Shown: positions 7,806 through 16,801 of the stretch, one piece after another | Layout: the number at the start of each line of letters is the position of its first letter | Numbering within the stretch: the stretch's first letter is position 1 | NCBI GenBank assembly: GCA_037045585.1 | Contig: JBAOIR010000024.1 | Coordinates: forward strand, 71,783-135,782 | DNA: 64,000 bases | DNA from: SSF14 sp037045585 | GTDB lineage: Bacteria; Actinomycetota; Acidimicrobiia; Acidimicrobiales; Microtrichaceae | Reading direction: 5' to 3' | Made by a program: the position numbers and the translations under genes | The notes under the pieces: generated by a model | Seen by the model: the letters and a program-made list of their open reading frames with translations, nothing else | Databases searched by the model: none | Told to the model about the DNA's origin: nothing

Positions 7806-8276
7806 TCAGCAGGATCCGCTGGCCCCGAAGTCCTGAGTCCAGAATTGGGTCCCACCCGACGAGCTCGCCCGACCGAACCCGACGTGGCTGTAGGCCGGGT
7901 CGAGGATGTTCTCCCGGTGACCCGGTGAGCTCATCCACGACCACATCGCGAGGTCGACAGTGGTCTGGCCGCTCGCGATGTTCTCGGCGAGGGCGGACCA
8001 GCCGCCGTACCCGGAGCGGCCGGCCCGATCGCCGATCCTCGACCCGTCGGCGCCGCTGTGGCTCATTGTCGAGCGCCCGGCCTGATCCTCGGAATGCTGC
8101 TGCGCTGCGGCGCCGAGCGTCCCGCAGAGGGACACCGGGCCGACACCGGCTCCGGCGCGGATCGTATTGATGCTGCGGAGCATCTGCGCCTGCCAGTCGC
8201 CGCCCCCCGGTGCGGGGCACCCTGAGAGCACCGGGACGAGACCGACGATCAGGAGCACAGCACAACGACGGAGCAT
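7806..8276 (-). CDS. CAP/SCP-domain lipoprotein
   Basis: A 156-residue exported protein with lipobox LSGC (C20), followed by a CAP (cysteine-rich secretory/antigen 5/PR-1) domain. Typical elements are the N-terminal INTIRAGAG helix, SHSGADGSR, the ALAENIASG motif and SPGHRENILDPAYSHVGFG. Bacterial CAP lipoproteins are surface proteins of mostly unknown function; some bind metals or sterols. Single gene, convergent with the small membrane-protein gene. Confidence 0.88.
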   Translation of the reverse strand: MLRRCAVLLIVGLVPVLSGCPAPGGGDWQAQMLRSINTIRAGAGVGPVSLCGTLGAAAQQHSEDQAGRSTMSHSGADGSRIGDRAGRSGYGGWSALAENIASGQTTVDLAMWSWMSSPGHRENILDPAYSHVGFGRASSSGGTQFWTQDFGASGSC

Positions 8277-8367
8277 CCCGTAGTGATCGGGTCATCCGGA
8301 GGCGCGCTTGACGTTTGTGGGCCGTTCGACCCACGCGGCGGGAAGGTGTGCCCAGCCGGGCACGCGC

Positions 8368-9354
8368 CTACCCGTGCTGCCAGAAACGGTTCGAGAAGGA
8401 GACGATGCCGCCCAGCGCCACACGGTCGAGCGCCGCGATGTCGTCGGGCGCAAGCTCCCAACCGAGAGCGCCGGCGTTCTGGGTGGCCTGGTCGCCGTTC
8501 TTGGCGCCGGGGATCGGGACGGCACCTTTCTCGATGATCCATCGCAGCGCGACCTGGCTGGGCGTCCGCCCGTCGTTGGCATCCCCGATGCGGCGCAGCT
8601 CCGCGACGACTCGGTCCACCTGCTCCATCGGATGCGCCGAGAACCCACGCTTCCCGGGCGGTGGATTCTGCGCCGAGTACTTGCCGGTGAGGCGGCCCTG
8701 GCCGATCGGGGAGTACGCCAGGGGCACCACCCCGAGGCGGCGGCACTCGGCGAGGAGGCCCGAGGTCTCGGGGCCGCGGCGCAGGAGCGAGAACTCGATC
8801 TGGTTGGACGCGAGCGCGACGCCGCGTTTGCGGAGCTCGTCCGCGATCGTCCCCATCTCCTTGATCGAGTAGTTGGAGACCCCGACGGCGTCCACCAGCC
8901 CGGCACGGTGCAGCTCGGCCAGGCCCTCGGCGAGGGCCGCCTTGCCGCGCAGGCTGACCGGACCGTGGATCTGGTAGAGGTCGACGCGGTCGATGCCGAG
9001 CCGTTCGAGTGATGCCTCCAACGCGGTGCGCATGGCAGCCCCGACGTTGAGCTTCCACGGCAACGGCATGAACTTGGTGGCGAGCACCAACGACGCGCGC
9101 CGCCCGGGGTCACCGGCGAGCAGGCGACCGATGATGCGTTCGCTCTCGCCGTTGCCGTACACCTCGGCCGTGTCGAACAGCGTGACCCCGGCACCGATCG
9201 AGGCCTCCCACGCCTCGGCGATGGTGGCCTCGTTGAGCGAGGTGTCGTAGCTGCCCATGCCCCACGTGGAGGAGTCGCCCCACGCCCAGGTACCCACGCC
9301 CAGAGGCGCGGTTCGGGTGGCAGAGCCGGGGAAGGTCACATGGTCGGTGGTCAC
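8368..9354 (-). CDS. Aldo/keto reductase
   Basis: A 328-residue NADPH-dependent oxidoreductase of the AKR superfamily. The catalytic tetrad is visible: D61 and Y66 (FDTAEVYGNGE), K94 (LATKF) and H130 (DLYQIHG). The C-terminal NADP-binding segment is VPIPGAKNGDQATQNAGAL. The GTG at 9354 is chosen because the upstream in-frame extension is Ala/Pro repeats that overlap the helicase 3' end. It begins 10 bp downstream of the helicase stop on the same strand. Substrate unknown. Confidence 0.88.
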   Translation of the reverse strand: MTTDHVTFPGSATRTAPLGVGTWAWGDSSTWGMGSYDTSLNEATIAEAWEASIGAGVTLFDTAEVYGNGESERIIGRLLAGDPGRRASLVLATKFMPLPWKLNVGAAMRTALEASLERLGIDRVDLYQIHGPVSLRGKAALAEGLAELHRAGLVDAVGVSNYSIKEMGTIADELRKRGVALASNQIEFSLLRRGPETSGLLAECRRLGVVPLAYSPIGQGRLTGKYSAQNPPPGKRGFSAHPMEQVDRVVAELRRIGDANDGRTPSQVALRWIIEKGAVPIPGAKNGDQATQNAGALGWELAPDDIAALDRVALGGIVSFSNRFWQHG

Positions 9355-9364
9355 CGACCCGAAG

Positions 9365-10870
9365 CTACCGGCTGCGACGGCTCCCGCCGCTGCGCTGCCC
9401 ACCGCCGGCACCACTGCCGGCGCCACTGCCGGCGCCGGAGCGACGCTGGCCGCCGGAGCGTTGACCGCCGCCACCACCGCGTCGTGCGTTGCCGGCCGGC
9501 GCTGCACCGGCTGCCGCGGGACGACGACGCTTGCCCGTGCCGGGCGCGTTGCCCTGCTGGGGAGCGCTCGGGAGCGCGGCGTCGATCTCGGCGGGGGTGA
9601 GCAGGTTGCGATCGCCCGGGGCCAACTTCGCCAGCAGCGGGTCGCCGAGGCGGAGCGCCGTGACGGTCGGGTTGACGCCGGCCTTGCGGGTGAGCTGCTT
9701 GACCTCGCTGCGCTGGTCCTCGGTCGCGAGCGTGACGACGGTGCCGTCGTTGCCGGCGCGGGCCGTGCGGCCGGAGCGGTGGAGGTAGGCCTTGTGCTCG
9801 ACGGGCGGGTCGGCGTGGATCACGAGGGTGACGTCGTCGACGTGGATGCCGCGGGCGGCGATGTCGGTCGCCACGAGGGCCGTGGCGCGACCGTCGGAGA
9901 ACGCCGCGAGGTTGCGGGTGCGGGTGTTCTGGGCGAGGTTGCCGTGCATCTCGACCGCCGGGACGCCCGACTTGATGAGCTGCTTGGTGAGGGTCTTCGC
10001 CCGGTGCTTCGTGCGGGTGAAGATCATGGTGCGACCGGGGGCAGAGGCGAGGTCGACGAGGACGGGGAGCCGGTCGTCGGAGCGCACGTGCAGCACGTGG
10101 TGGACCATGGCGGTCACCGGCGACTGCTCGGAGTCGACGCTGTGGGTGATCGGGTTGGTGAGGTACCGCTTGACCAGCACGTCGATGCCGTTGTCGAGCG
10201 TGGCCGAGAAGAGGAGGCGCTGACCGTCCTCGGGCGTGCGGTCCATGATGCGCTTGACGCCGGGCAGGAACCCGAGGTCGGCCATGTGATCGGCCTCGTC
10301 GAGGACGGTGACCGCGATGTCGTCGAGGCTGACGTTGCGCTGGCCGAGGTGGTCCTCGAGGCGTCCGGGGCAGGCGATGACGACGTCGACGCCCTTGCGG
10401 AAGGCGGCGATCTGGGGGCCGGCCGAGACACCACCGAACACCGTGATGGTGCGGAGGCCGAACGGCTTCGTCATCGGCATGATGGCTTCGTTGATCTGGG
10501 CGACGAGTTCACGGGTCGGCGCCAAGATGAGGGCGCGCGGCTTGCGGCCTGCCTTGCGGTCGGCGGCGCGCACACCGTCGGCGGCGAGACGGGTGACCAG
10601 GGGAAGGGCGAACGCGAGCGTCTTGCCCGATCCGGTGCGGCCCCGGCCGAGCACGTCGCGACCGGCGAGCGAGTCGGGCAGCGTGGCCGCCTGGATGGGG
10701 AACGGGTTGTGGATGCCGGCGTCGGCGAGCACCTGGGCGAGGGCGGCGGGGACGCCGAGCTCTTCGAAGGACGGCCCGTCGTAGAGGGGGGCGTCGTCGG
10801 TCTCGTTGTCGAGATCGGACGCGTCGGATGACGCGGTTGCAGGGGTGGTGGTGGGGCGGTGATCCGCCAT
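9365..10870 (-). CDS. DEAD-box RNA helicase (RhlE-like)
   Basis: A 501-residue ATP-dependent RNA helicase. Motifs in order: Q motif (F35...PIQ, Q60), GRTGSGKT (77-84), PTREL (118-122), DEAD (191-194), SAT (222-224) and HRSGRTARAG in the second RecA domain. After about residue 420 comes a basic tail rich in Gly, Arg and Ser with repeated RSGG and GSGAG runs, typical of RNA-binding RGG-like tails. The start is the ATG at 10870. DEAD-box proteins of this type act in ribosome assembly and cold-shock RNA remodelling. The tail is encoded by GC-rich repetitive DNA prone to slippage. Confidence 0.93.
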   Translation of the reverse strand: MADHRPTTTPATASSDASDLDNETDDAPLYDGPSFEELGVPAALAQVLADAGIHNPFPIQAATLPDSLAGRDVLGRGRTGSGKTLAFALPLVTRLAADGVRAADRKAGRKPRALILAPTRELVAQINEAIMPMTKPFGLRTITVFGGVSAGPQIAAFRKGVDVVIACPGRLEDHLGQRNVSLDDIAVTVLDEADHMADLGFLPGVKRIMDRTPEDGQRLLFSATLDNGIDVLVKRYLTNPITHSVDSEQSPVTAMVHHVLHVRSDDRLPVLVDLASAPGRTMIFTRTKHRAKTLTKQLIKSGVPAVEMHGNLAQNTRTRNLAAFSDGRATALVATDIAARGIHVDDVTLVIHADPPVEHKAYLHRSGRTARAGNDGTVVTLATEDQRSEVKQLTRKAGVNPTVTALRLGDPLLAKLAPGDRNLLTPAEIDAALPSAPQQGNAPGTGKRRRPAAAGAAPAGNARRGGGGGQRSGGQRRSGAGSGAGSGAGGGQRSGGSRRSR

Positions 10871-11047
10871 GGGGGTACTCCAGTAGCTGAGGTCCGCCGA
10901 CAGGTGCGCCGACCTGGTCGATTCGGGACGGTGGCCCCGGAGACGGTCTGGCGAGCGGTTCAGCGGTGGTGGCCCAGAGGCGGGCACACGATGGTCAGTG
11001 TAGCCGACGCCCTGGTGATCCCGGTCATGGTGAGTAGCTTGAGCCGC

Positions 11048-11635
11048 ATGTCACTGGGTCCCTCCTCCCGTCGCGTTGCCCTTGCACTCGCCGGCCTCGT
11101 CCTCGTCGGCGCTACCGGAGCGTGCGCCGAAGGCGGCAAGATCACCATCGGCGAGGCTGGCGAACCGCCGACGACGACCTCGCCGGGCGGCGATGCAACG
11201 ACGGTGCCGGACGTGACGTCCGATGCGACGACGACCACGACCACGACCGTCGGTGACGGCGGCTCGGCCACGACGACGGTTCCGGGCGGTGCTCCGGGTG
11301 CCGACGGCGCGGGTGCGCCGGCGGCCGACGAGGACGCGATCGACAACAGCTGGGTGGCCAGCCCCGGTGAGTACCGCGGTCAGGACGGACTGCGCGTGGC
11401 GTACAACTGCCCGGCCGGCGGCACGCTCGCGTCGCTGTGGGGCACGGGCCCCTTCACCGACGATTCCTCCGTGTGCACCGCCGGTGTCTTCCTGGGCCTC
11501 ATCACCACCGAGGGCGGTGGGCGCATCGTCATCGAGATCGCACCCGGCGCGGACGCCTACGAGGCCGGCGAGGGCCACGGTGTCGCCGCAGCGTCGTACG
11601 GCACCTGGGCGGGCAGCTTCGACATCGTGCGGTAA
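11048..11635 (+). CDS. LCCL-domain lipoprotein
   Basis: A 195-residue exported protein. The signal peptide ends at lipobox ATGAC, followed by a low-complexity Thr/Ala/Gly linker (about residues 40-100). The C-terminal 95 residues match the LCCL domain: YNCPAGG, LWGTGPFTDDSSVC, AGVFLGLI, an IVIEIAPGADAY strand and ASYGTWAGSF at the end. LCCL domains are best known from animal extracellular proteins and are found in some bacterial surface proteins, where the ligand is unknown. It is divergent from the helicase gene. The 177-bp gap between them shows no clear promoter. Confidence 0.82.
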   Translation: MSLGPSSRRVALALAGLVLVGATGACAEGGKITIGEAGEPPTTTSPGGDATTVPDVTSDATTTTTTTVGDGGSATTTVPGGAPGADGAGAPAADEDAIDNSWVASPGEYRGQDGLRVAYNCPAGGTLASLWGTGPFTDDSSVCTAGVFLGLITTEGGGRIVIEIAPGADAYEAGEGHGVAAASYGTWAGSFDIVR

Positions 11636-11724
11636 CGCGGGATCTGCCTCGGGATACCGCCCCGGGAGTGTGGTGACGAGCCGGGTCACGGTCGGTGTCA
11701 GTGCCCGTCGGTAGGTTGGGGTTC

Positions 11725-12093
11725 ATGGCATTCGGACAGTCCTCGGGCCCACCCGCGTCGATGAAGCAGATCGAGTTCCTCGAGTCGTTGCTGCAGGAGC
11801 ACGACTACGGCACGTTCCGCGAGGCCCGTCACCGGCTCGGGCTCACACAGCGGCAGGCCCAGGGCAAGTTCTCCATCGGCGAGGCGAGCGCGCTCATCGA
11901 GCGGTTGCAGTCCGGAGACCTGGGCGAGGGTGGTGCCGATGGCCAACTGGTGCTCGAATCGACGATCGTCGCCGATCGTGCCGAGCAGAAGCTCCAGCGC
12001 CAGCGCGAAGAACTCATCGCCGGTGTGCCGGCCGAGATGCTGGCCCACGAACTCGAGCGTCGGGGCTGGTGCTGCATCGCCCCGACCGAATGA
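11725..12093 (+). CDS. Small protein with a KQ-type helical motif, function unknown
   Basis: A 122-residue soluble protein. The N-terminal part (ASMKQIEFLESLLQEHDYG and RHRLGLTQRQAQGKFSIGEASALIERLQ) looks like the short helix-turn-helix-like repeats seen in DUF3072-type proteins, followed by a predicted coiled helix. Not otherwise recognised. TAGGTT at 11712-11717, 7 nt before the ATG, predicts a leaderless message. It lies 10 bp upstream of the FAH-family gene, probably in one operon. Confidence 0.7.
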   Translation: MAFGQSSGPPASMKQIEFLESLLQEHDYGTFREARHRLGLTQRQAQGKFSIGEASALIERLQSGDLGEGGADGQLVLESTIVADRAEQKLQRQREELIAGVPAEMLAHELERRGWCCIAPTE

Positions 12094-12103
12094 CGAGGCG
12101 TCC

Positions 12104-12826
12104 ATGCACCACCAGGTGACACGCTCCACCGACGCGGCGGGCGCGACCTCGCTCGTCATCGAGGTCGACGGTCGGCTCCTGCCCATCGGCAACAACATCG
12201 TGGCGGTCGGTCGCAACTACCACGACCACGCGAGCGAGCAGAACGTCGCCCCACCCGAGACACCGCTGCTGTTCGCGAAGCTCGCGTCCTCGCGCATCGC
12301 GTGTGGCGACGAGATCATGTGGAACCCTGCGGTCGCCACCCTGGTCGACTACGAGGCCGAGCTGGGCGTCGTCATCGGCCGGGTCACCAGCAGGGTGTCG
12401 GTCGACGAGGCGATGGAGTCGGTCCTCGGCTACTGCAACGTCAACGACGTCACGGCCCGCGACCTCCAGCGCTCCGACAGCCAGTGGTTGCGCGGCAAGT
12501 CCCACACCACGTTCTGTCCGGTCGGTCCGGTCGTCGTCACCGCCGACGAGATCCCCGACCCGCAGGCGCTCCGCATCAGCTGCACGGTCAACGGCGAGGT
12601 CCGCCAGGATGCGACCACCGCCGACATGATCTTCCCCATCGCCGAGGTCATCGCGTACGTCAGCGAGGTCGTCACACTGCTACCCGGCGACCTGATCTGC
12701 ACCGGCACGCCCGGGGGCGTCGGCATGCACCGCACACCGCCACAACTGTTGGCCGATGGCGACGAGGTGGTCGTCGAGGTCGAGGGCCTCGGCCGGCTCG
12801 TGAATCGGTGTAGACATCTGCCCTGA
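12104..12826 (+). CDS. Fumarylacetoacetate hydrolase (FAH) family protein
   Basis: A 240-residue FAH-fold enzyme. Seen motifs are VGRNYHDHA, LLFAKLASS, the metal-binding YEAELGVVIG and NVNDVTARDLQ, and the late GTPGGVG loop. Family members hydrolyse or decarboxylate beta-diketo acids in aromatic and heterocycle breakdown (fumarylacetoacetate, 2-hydroxyhepta-2,4-diene-1,7-dioate, acylpyruvates); the real substrate cannot be told. The tail RCRHLP is unusual and is encoded over a TAGACATCTGCC element (12811-12822), so the ancestral stop may have been earlier. Confidence 0.85.
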   Translation: MHHQVTRSTDAAGATSLVIEVDGRLLPIGNNIVAVGRNYHDHASEQNVAPPETPLLFAKLASSRIACGDEIMWNPAVATLVDYEAELGVVIGRVTSRVSVDEAMESVLGYCNVNDVTARDLQRSDSQWLRGKSHTTFCPVGPVVVTADEIPDPQALRISCTVNGEVRQDATTADMIFPIAEVIAYVSEVVTLLPGDLICTGTPGGVGMHRTPPQLLADGDEVVVEVEGLGRLVNRCRHLP

Positions 12827-12869
12827 GCTTCGACTCCGGGGGGAGTGCCGAGGCCGAAAGGGGAACGCC

Positions 12870-13967
12870 ATGGCAGTCGACGGCCAGCGGTACGGACTCG
12901 AGACGGGCACCGTGTTCGCCGAGATCATGGACGAGCTGCGCGTGCTCGAGCAGAAGATGGTCACGCATCCCGAGATGGGGTCGAGCGACCAGAACGTGTG
13001 CGAGGCCTACCGGTGGTTGTTCTCGATCACCCAGGTGGCGCTCGACTGCTTCGTGTGGGGTGACACGGCGGCGCCCCGGTTCGTCGACATCGTCGGCACC
13101 ACCAAGAAGTGGGGCGGCGACAACGCCGACGCCTACTACCAGCACGCACCGATCGACCCCCAACGGCGCTATCGCGTCAGCGGCTACCGCGGTGATGCCG
13201 TCTACCTGTCGCTCACGGTCTACGGCGGGCCCGACGACGGGCACTACTCGACCCGCATCGTCGGGTCGGTCAGCGACGCCGATCTGACCTTCGACGACGA
13301 GGGCCGGTTCTCCTTCTGGATCGCGCCGGAGGCGGTCGACGCCGGTCCGGGCATCGTGACCGGCGGCGACTCGGTCGTCGCCATCACCCGTGACTACCTC
13401 GCCGACCCGTTCACCGAGCGGCGCACCACCTGGCACATCGAGTCGCTCGACGAGGCGCCGCCGTACGAACTGACCGACGCCGATCTCGCGCATCGCATGA
13501 CCTGCGCACTCACGTGGATCCGCGACCAGGCGGCCATCGTGCCGCTGGGCGAGTTCGGCGAACCCAACTCCGTCGAGCCGCCGTATCCCGTCCCGTCGGC
13601 GACGTTCGGGTGGGCCGCCGGTGACGCCGCGTACGCCATGGGCGGGTTCGAGCTGGCCGACGGGCAGGCGATGGTCGTCCGCGGCCGCTCGCCCGAGTGC
13701 TCCTTCTGGAACCTGTGCCTGTGGAACCCCCTCCTGCACACCTACAACTACGACCGCGACCGCGTCACCATCAACGGCATGCAGGTCGCCTATGAGCCCG
13801 ACGGCTCGTGGGTCGTGGTCATCGCCGGCTCCGATCCCGGCCATCCGAACTGGGTGTCGACGCAGGGGCACCCCAAGGGCCGCATCTGGCTGCGCTGGTT
13901 CAACCCGGCATCGACCCCCGAACCGCTCGCCTGCGAGGTGGTTCCGGTCTCGGAGGTGGTGTCGTGA
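12870..13967 (+). CDS. DUF1214 domain protein
   Basis: A 365-residue protein of the DUF1214 type seen in mycobacteria and marine actinobacteria. It has no signal peptide. Conserved aromatic-rich stretches (GDAVYLSLTVYGGP, ECSFWNLCLWNP, GRIWLRWFNP) suggest a beta-rich fold, but no enzyme activity is known to me. A clear ribosome-binding site (AAAGGGGAAC) precedes the ATG. Its stop overlaps the GTG of the following sulfotransferase gene by 4 bp, so the two are translationally coupled. Confidence 0.82.
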   Translation: MAVDGQRYGLETGTVFAEIMDELRVLEQKMVTHPEMGSSDQNVCEAYRWLFSITQVALDCFVWGDTAAPRFVDIVGTTKKWGGDNADAYYQHAPIDPQRRYRVSGYRGDAVYLSLTVYGGPDDGHYSTRIVGSVSDADLTFDDEGRFSFWIAPEAVDAGPGIVTGGDSVVAITRDYLADPFTERRTTWHIESLDEAPPYELTDADLAHRMTCALTWIRDQAAIVPLGEFGEPNSVEPPYPVPSATFGWAAGDAAYAMGGFELADGQAMVVRGRSPECSFWNLCLWNPLLHTYNYDRDRVTINGMQVAYEPDGSWVVVIAGSDPGHPNWVSTQGHPKGRIWLRWFNPASTPEPLACEVVPVSEVVS

Positions 13968-15278
13968 CGACCCCGGCCGAAGTCGGGGCGGACCGCCGCT
14001 CGCGACAGCGCATCGCCCCGGTTCACATCACCGACTACGCGGACCCGCAGTTCAGCCCTGAGGTCGCGGCGATGATCGAGGCCGCCAAGCCGCTCGCCGA
14101 CCTGTTGCCGCTCGAGGTCGACGCCATCTGCGACCAGGCGGCCGCGGAGCTCTCGGCGAGTGGCCGGCAGTTCTCCGATTTCGGCGAGGTCGATGGCGTC
14201 GAGAGCTTCCGGGTCCGTATGGCCGCGCTGCTCGACGCCTACGCGGCAGTGCCCGAGCTGTCGCACATGGGTCGCATCACCGTGCACACCCTGTTCACGC
14301 AGCTGGTCCGCAACCGGATGTTGATCGCCGACCTGCTGGCGCGGCACCCGGAGATCCACGAGATCGAGATCACGGCGCCGATCATCATCGCCGGGCTGCC
14401 TCGCACGGGTACGACGCACCTGCACAACCTGCTGTCGGCCGACCCCGGCCTGCGGTCGTTGCCCTACTGGGAGAGCACCGAGCCCGTGCCGCTGCCCACC
14501 GACTCGATCGGCCCCGACGGTGTCGACCCTCGCTGGACACGCACGGCCGCGGCGTGCGACTTCATGGAGGCGGCGATGCCGTACTTCAAGCGCATGCACG
14601 AGATGACACCCGACCACGTGCACGAGGAGATCCAGCTCCTGGCGATCGACTTCTCGTCGATGTTCTTCGAGACCTTGGCGCCCGTACCGGCGTGGCGCGA
14701 CCGCTTCCTCGCCACCGACCAGGTGCCGCACTACGAGTACCTGAAGACGGTGCTGAAGGTGTTGACGTTCCTGCGGGGTGGTCAGCGGTGGGTCCTGAAG
14801 TCGCCGCAGCACCTCGAGCAGTACCCGGCGATCCGGCAGGTGTTCCCCGACGCGACGGTGGTGGTGACGCACCGCGATCCGGTCGCTGTCACGGCCTCGA
14901 TGGTCACGATGATCGCCTATACCCAGCGCATGCAGCACGAGCGCGTCGACCCCCGTGCGGTGGGCGGCGCTGTGGTCGGATCGCCTGCAACGGATGCTCG
15001 GTTCCACGGTCGCGGAGCGGGACCTGTTGCCGGAGGCGCAGAGCATGGACGTTCGCTTCGACGAGTTCATGGCCGACGACCTCGCGACCGTCGCGGCGAT
15101 CTACGAGTTGGCCGACCAGCCGCTCGACGACCGGGCCCGCGCCGCACACGCCGGCTACCTGGCGTCGCACCGGCGGGAGCGCCACGGGGGCCTGGCCTAC
15201 GACCTCGCCGACTTCGGCCTCGACGCCACCGAGCTGGCCCGCGGCTTCGCCGACTACACGACCCGCTTCCTGAGCTAG
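13964..15278 (+). pseudogene. Sulfotransferase, frameshifted at a C5 run
   Basis: PAPS-dependent sulfotransferase family (Sulfotransfer_3 type). The 5'-phosphosulfate loop IIIAGLPRTGTTHLHNLL and the 3'-phosphate segment VVVTHRDPVAVTASM are intact. The frame breaks after HERVDP at 14950-14954, a run of five C. Dropping one C joins it to VRWAALWSDRLQRML and the normal C-terminus ending TTRFLS at 15278, restoring the family pattern DP-x3-(G/A)-x2-W. Total length after repair is about 437 residues. I think a sequencing indel is as likely as real inactivation. GTG start overlaps the DUF1214 stop. Confidence 0.82.
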
Positions 15279-15282
15279 GGGT

Positions 15283-15328
15283 TTCGTCGTGCGAGGAGCG
15301 ACGCGAGTGTCGCTCCTCGCACTACGAA
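15283..15328. repeat. Palindrome, TGCGAGGAGCGAC-arm family
   Basis: Arms of about 20 nt (core TGCGAGGAGCGAC / GTCGCTCCTCGCA) around a 6-nt loop, in the 43-bp gap between convergent genes. The AraC-type regulator's TAG stop (15322-15324) lies inside the right arm, and the sulfotransferase stop sits just before the left arm. It has the form of a bidirectional terminator. Confidence 0.75.
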
Positions 15329-16155
15329 GACTGCGCCGGCGTGCCGGCTCCGTCACGGGCGGCGTGGGCGGGTAGAACCCCGAGGGACCGGCGGTAGTCG
15401 CCCGGGGGTTGGCCCACGACCTTGCCGAAGTCGCGGGTGAAGTGGGCCTGGTCGGCGTAGCCGAGATCGGCGGCCAGCTCGGCGAGCGCGACCTCGGGTT
15501 CCTCTCGGATGCGGAACGCGGCCTCCTGCAGCCGGCGGCGCTGGATGAGCCACCTCGGTGAGAACCCGACGCGCCGTTTGAGGAGGCGCTGCATCGAGCG
15601 TTCGGAGAGGTCGAATCGCTCGTACAGCTCGCGGGGCGTCGTGATCGTGGTGTCGTGTTCTGCAGCGTCGCAGACGGCGTTCACCAACTCGGTCTCGTCG
15701 TCGACGCGGTCGAGCAGGGGAGTCAGCCACGTTTCGTACGCGGCGACGACGGCGTCGAGATCGAGGCCGCCCGCCATGGCGGCGGCGATGGAGGAGACGA
15801 GCGCGTCGTCGGCGATCGGCAGTTCGGCACCGAGGAGCTCGGCGTGGTCGCCGGGCACGACGAGCGCACCGGCGCCGGGACGGAGCAGCACGCCGGCCGC
15901 CCACCCGCTGCCCGTGAGCGTTCGGACGCCCACACCGTCGACCGGGAGGTAGGCGACGGCCGCGCCCGCTTCGACCGCCACGTTGACCGCGGGGTACTGG
16001 AGGACCGGCTGGTCGAGGGTGACCCCATCGGGGAGGCGCCATTGTGGAACCCACACCTGCCGGGCGAGGTCGGCGAAGCGGGCATCGAGCTCGCGTCGGG
16101 CGACCGTCGCCAACGACTCGTCGGGGCGCAGCATCCCCTTCCTCGCCAGCGTCAT
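15322..16155 (-). CDS. AraC-family transcriptional regulator
   Basis: A 277-residue regulator with a two-part AraC/XylS DNA-binding domain in the last 100 residues (LSERSMQRLLKRRVGFSPRWLIQRRRLQEAA, then LAELAADLGYADQAHFTRDFGKVVGQPPGDYR). The N-terminal domain belongs to the DUF6597-like effector group (VLQYPAVNVAVE...). It is divergent from a VOC-family gene, a common pairing for small-molecule-responsive resistance enzymes. TATCCT at 16163-16168 (minus strand), 7 nt before the ATG, predicts a leaderless transcript. Confidence 0.88.
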   Translation of the reverse strand: MTLARKGMLRPDESLATVARRELDARFADLARQVWVPQWRLPDGVTLDQPVLQYPAVNVAVEAGAAVAYLPVDGVGVRTLTGSGWAAGVLLRPGAGALVVPGDHAELLGAELPIADDALVSSIAAAMAGGLDLDAVVAAYETWLTPLLDRVDDETELVNAVCDAAEHDTTITTPRELYERFDLSERSMQRLLKRRVGFSPRWLIQRRRLQEAAFRIREEPEVALAELAADLGYADQAHFTRDFGKVVGQPPGDYRRSLGVLPAHAARDGAGTPAQSS

Positions 16156-16237
16156 CCTGCGGAGGATACGCCGAGGCGCTCCGGGCTGTCGGGAACGTTC
16201 AAGAACTCGACCGGTGGGTGTTCGTACCGTGATCGCC

Positions 16238-16762
16238 ATGACCGACACGACCCCCACCACTGGCATCACCGGCGAGCACACGACCGACGGGCGCCCGCAC
16301 GGCTTCAGCAGCGTCACTCCGTTCCTCGTCGTGCCGGGTGCCGCCGCTGCGCTCGACTTCTACCGTGACGTGTTCGGGGCCACGATCGGTGGTGTCACCG
16401 AGATGCCCGGCCCCGACGGCGACGCGATCGTGGTCCACTCCGAGGTGCGGTTCTCCGACGGGCGCATCCAGATCGGCGACCCGAACCCGACCTACGGCCT
16501 GGTGCCGCCCGTCGGTGACGGCCACACGGTCAGCTACTCGATGGGCCTGTACGTCACCGACGTCGACGCCGTGCTCGAACGTGCCGCTGCGGCCGGAGCG
16601 ACCGTCCGTGAAGCGGCGCAGAACTTCGTGTCCGGCGACCGGTTCGCGTCGATCATCGATCCCTTCGGAATCCGCTGGTCGCTCATGACCCGCGTCGAGG
16701 ATCTCTCCGAGGAGGAGAGCAACGCCCGCGTCGCCGAGTGGGCCGCCAGCCAGACCGCCTGA
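16238..16762 (+). CDS. VOC (glyoxalase/PhnB-like) family protein
   Basis: A 174-residue vicinal-oxygen-chelate fold protein. It has the PhnB-type opening VTPFLVVPGAAAALDFYRDVFGA and closing DRFASIIDPFGIRWSL, with a metal-binding-like E in the RIQIGD/WSL region. VOC proteins include glyoxalases, antibiotic-binding proteins and dioxygenases; no specific role can be given. It is probably controlled by the divergent AraC-type regulator. TACCGT at 16225-16230, 7 nt before the ATG, predicts leaderless transcription. Confidence 0.84.
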   Translation: MTDTTPTTGITGEHTTDGRPHGFSSVTPFLVVPGAAAALDFYRDVFGATIGGVTEMPGPDGDAIVVHSEVRFSDGRIQIGDPNPTYGLVPPVGDGHTVSYSMGLYVTDVDAVLERAAAAGATVREAAQNFVSGDRFASIIDPFGIRWSLMTRVEDLSEEESNARVAEWAASQTA

Positions 16763-16801
16763 CCGGCTCGTCTTGTCCCACCCCGGACCGGTCAGAACCG
16801 G

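Noticed and set aside
9407..9506. N-terminal Ala/Pro-rich extension of the aldo/keto reductase
   Set aside because: It reads through the repetitive 3' end of the helicase gene in another frame. The GTG at 9354 gives a normal AKR length.
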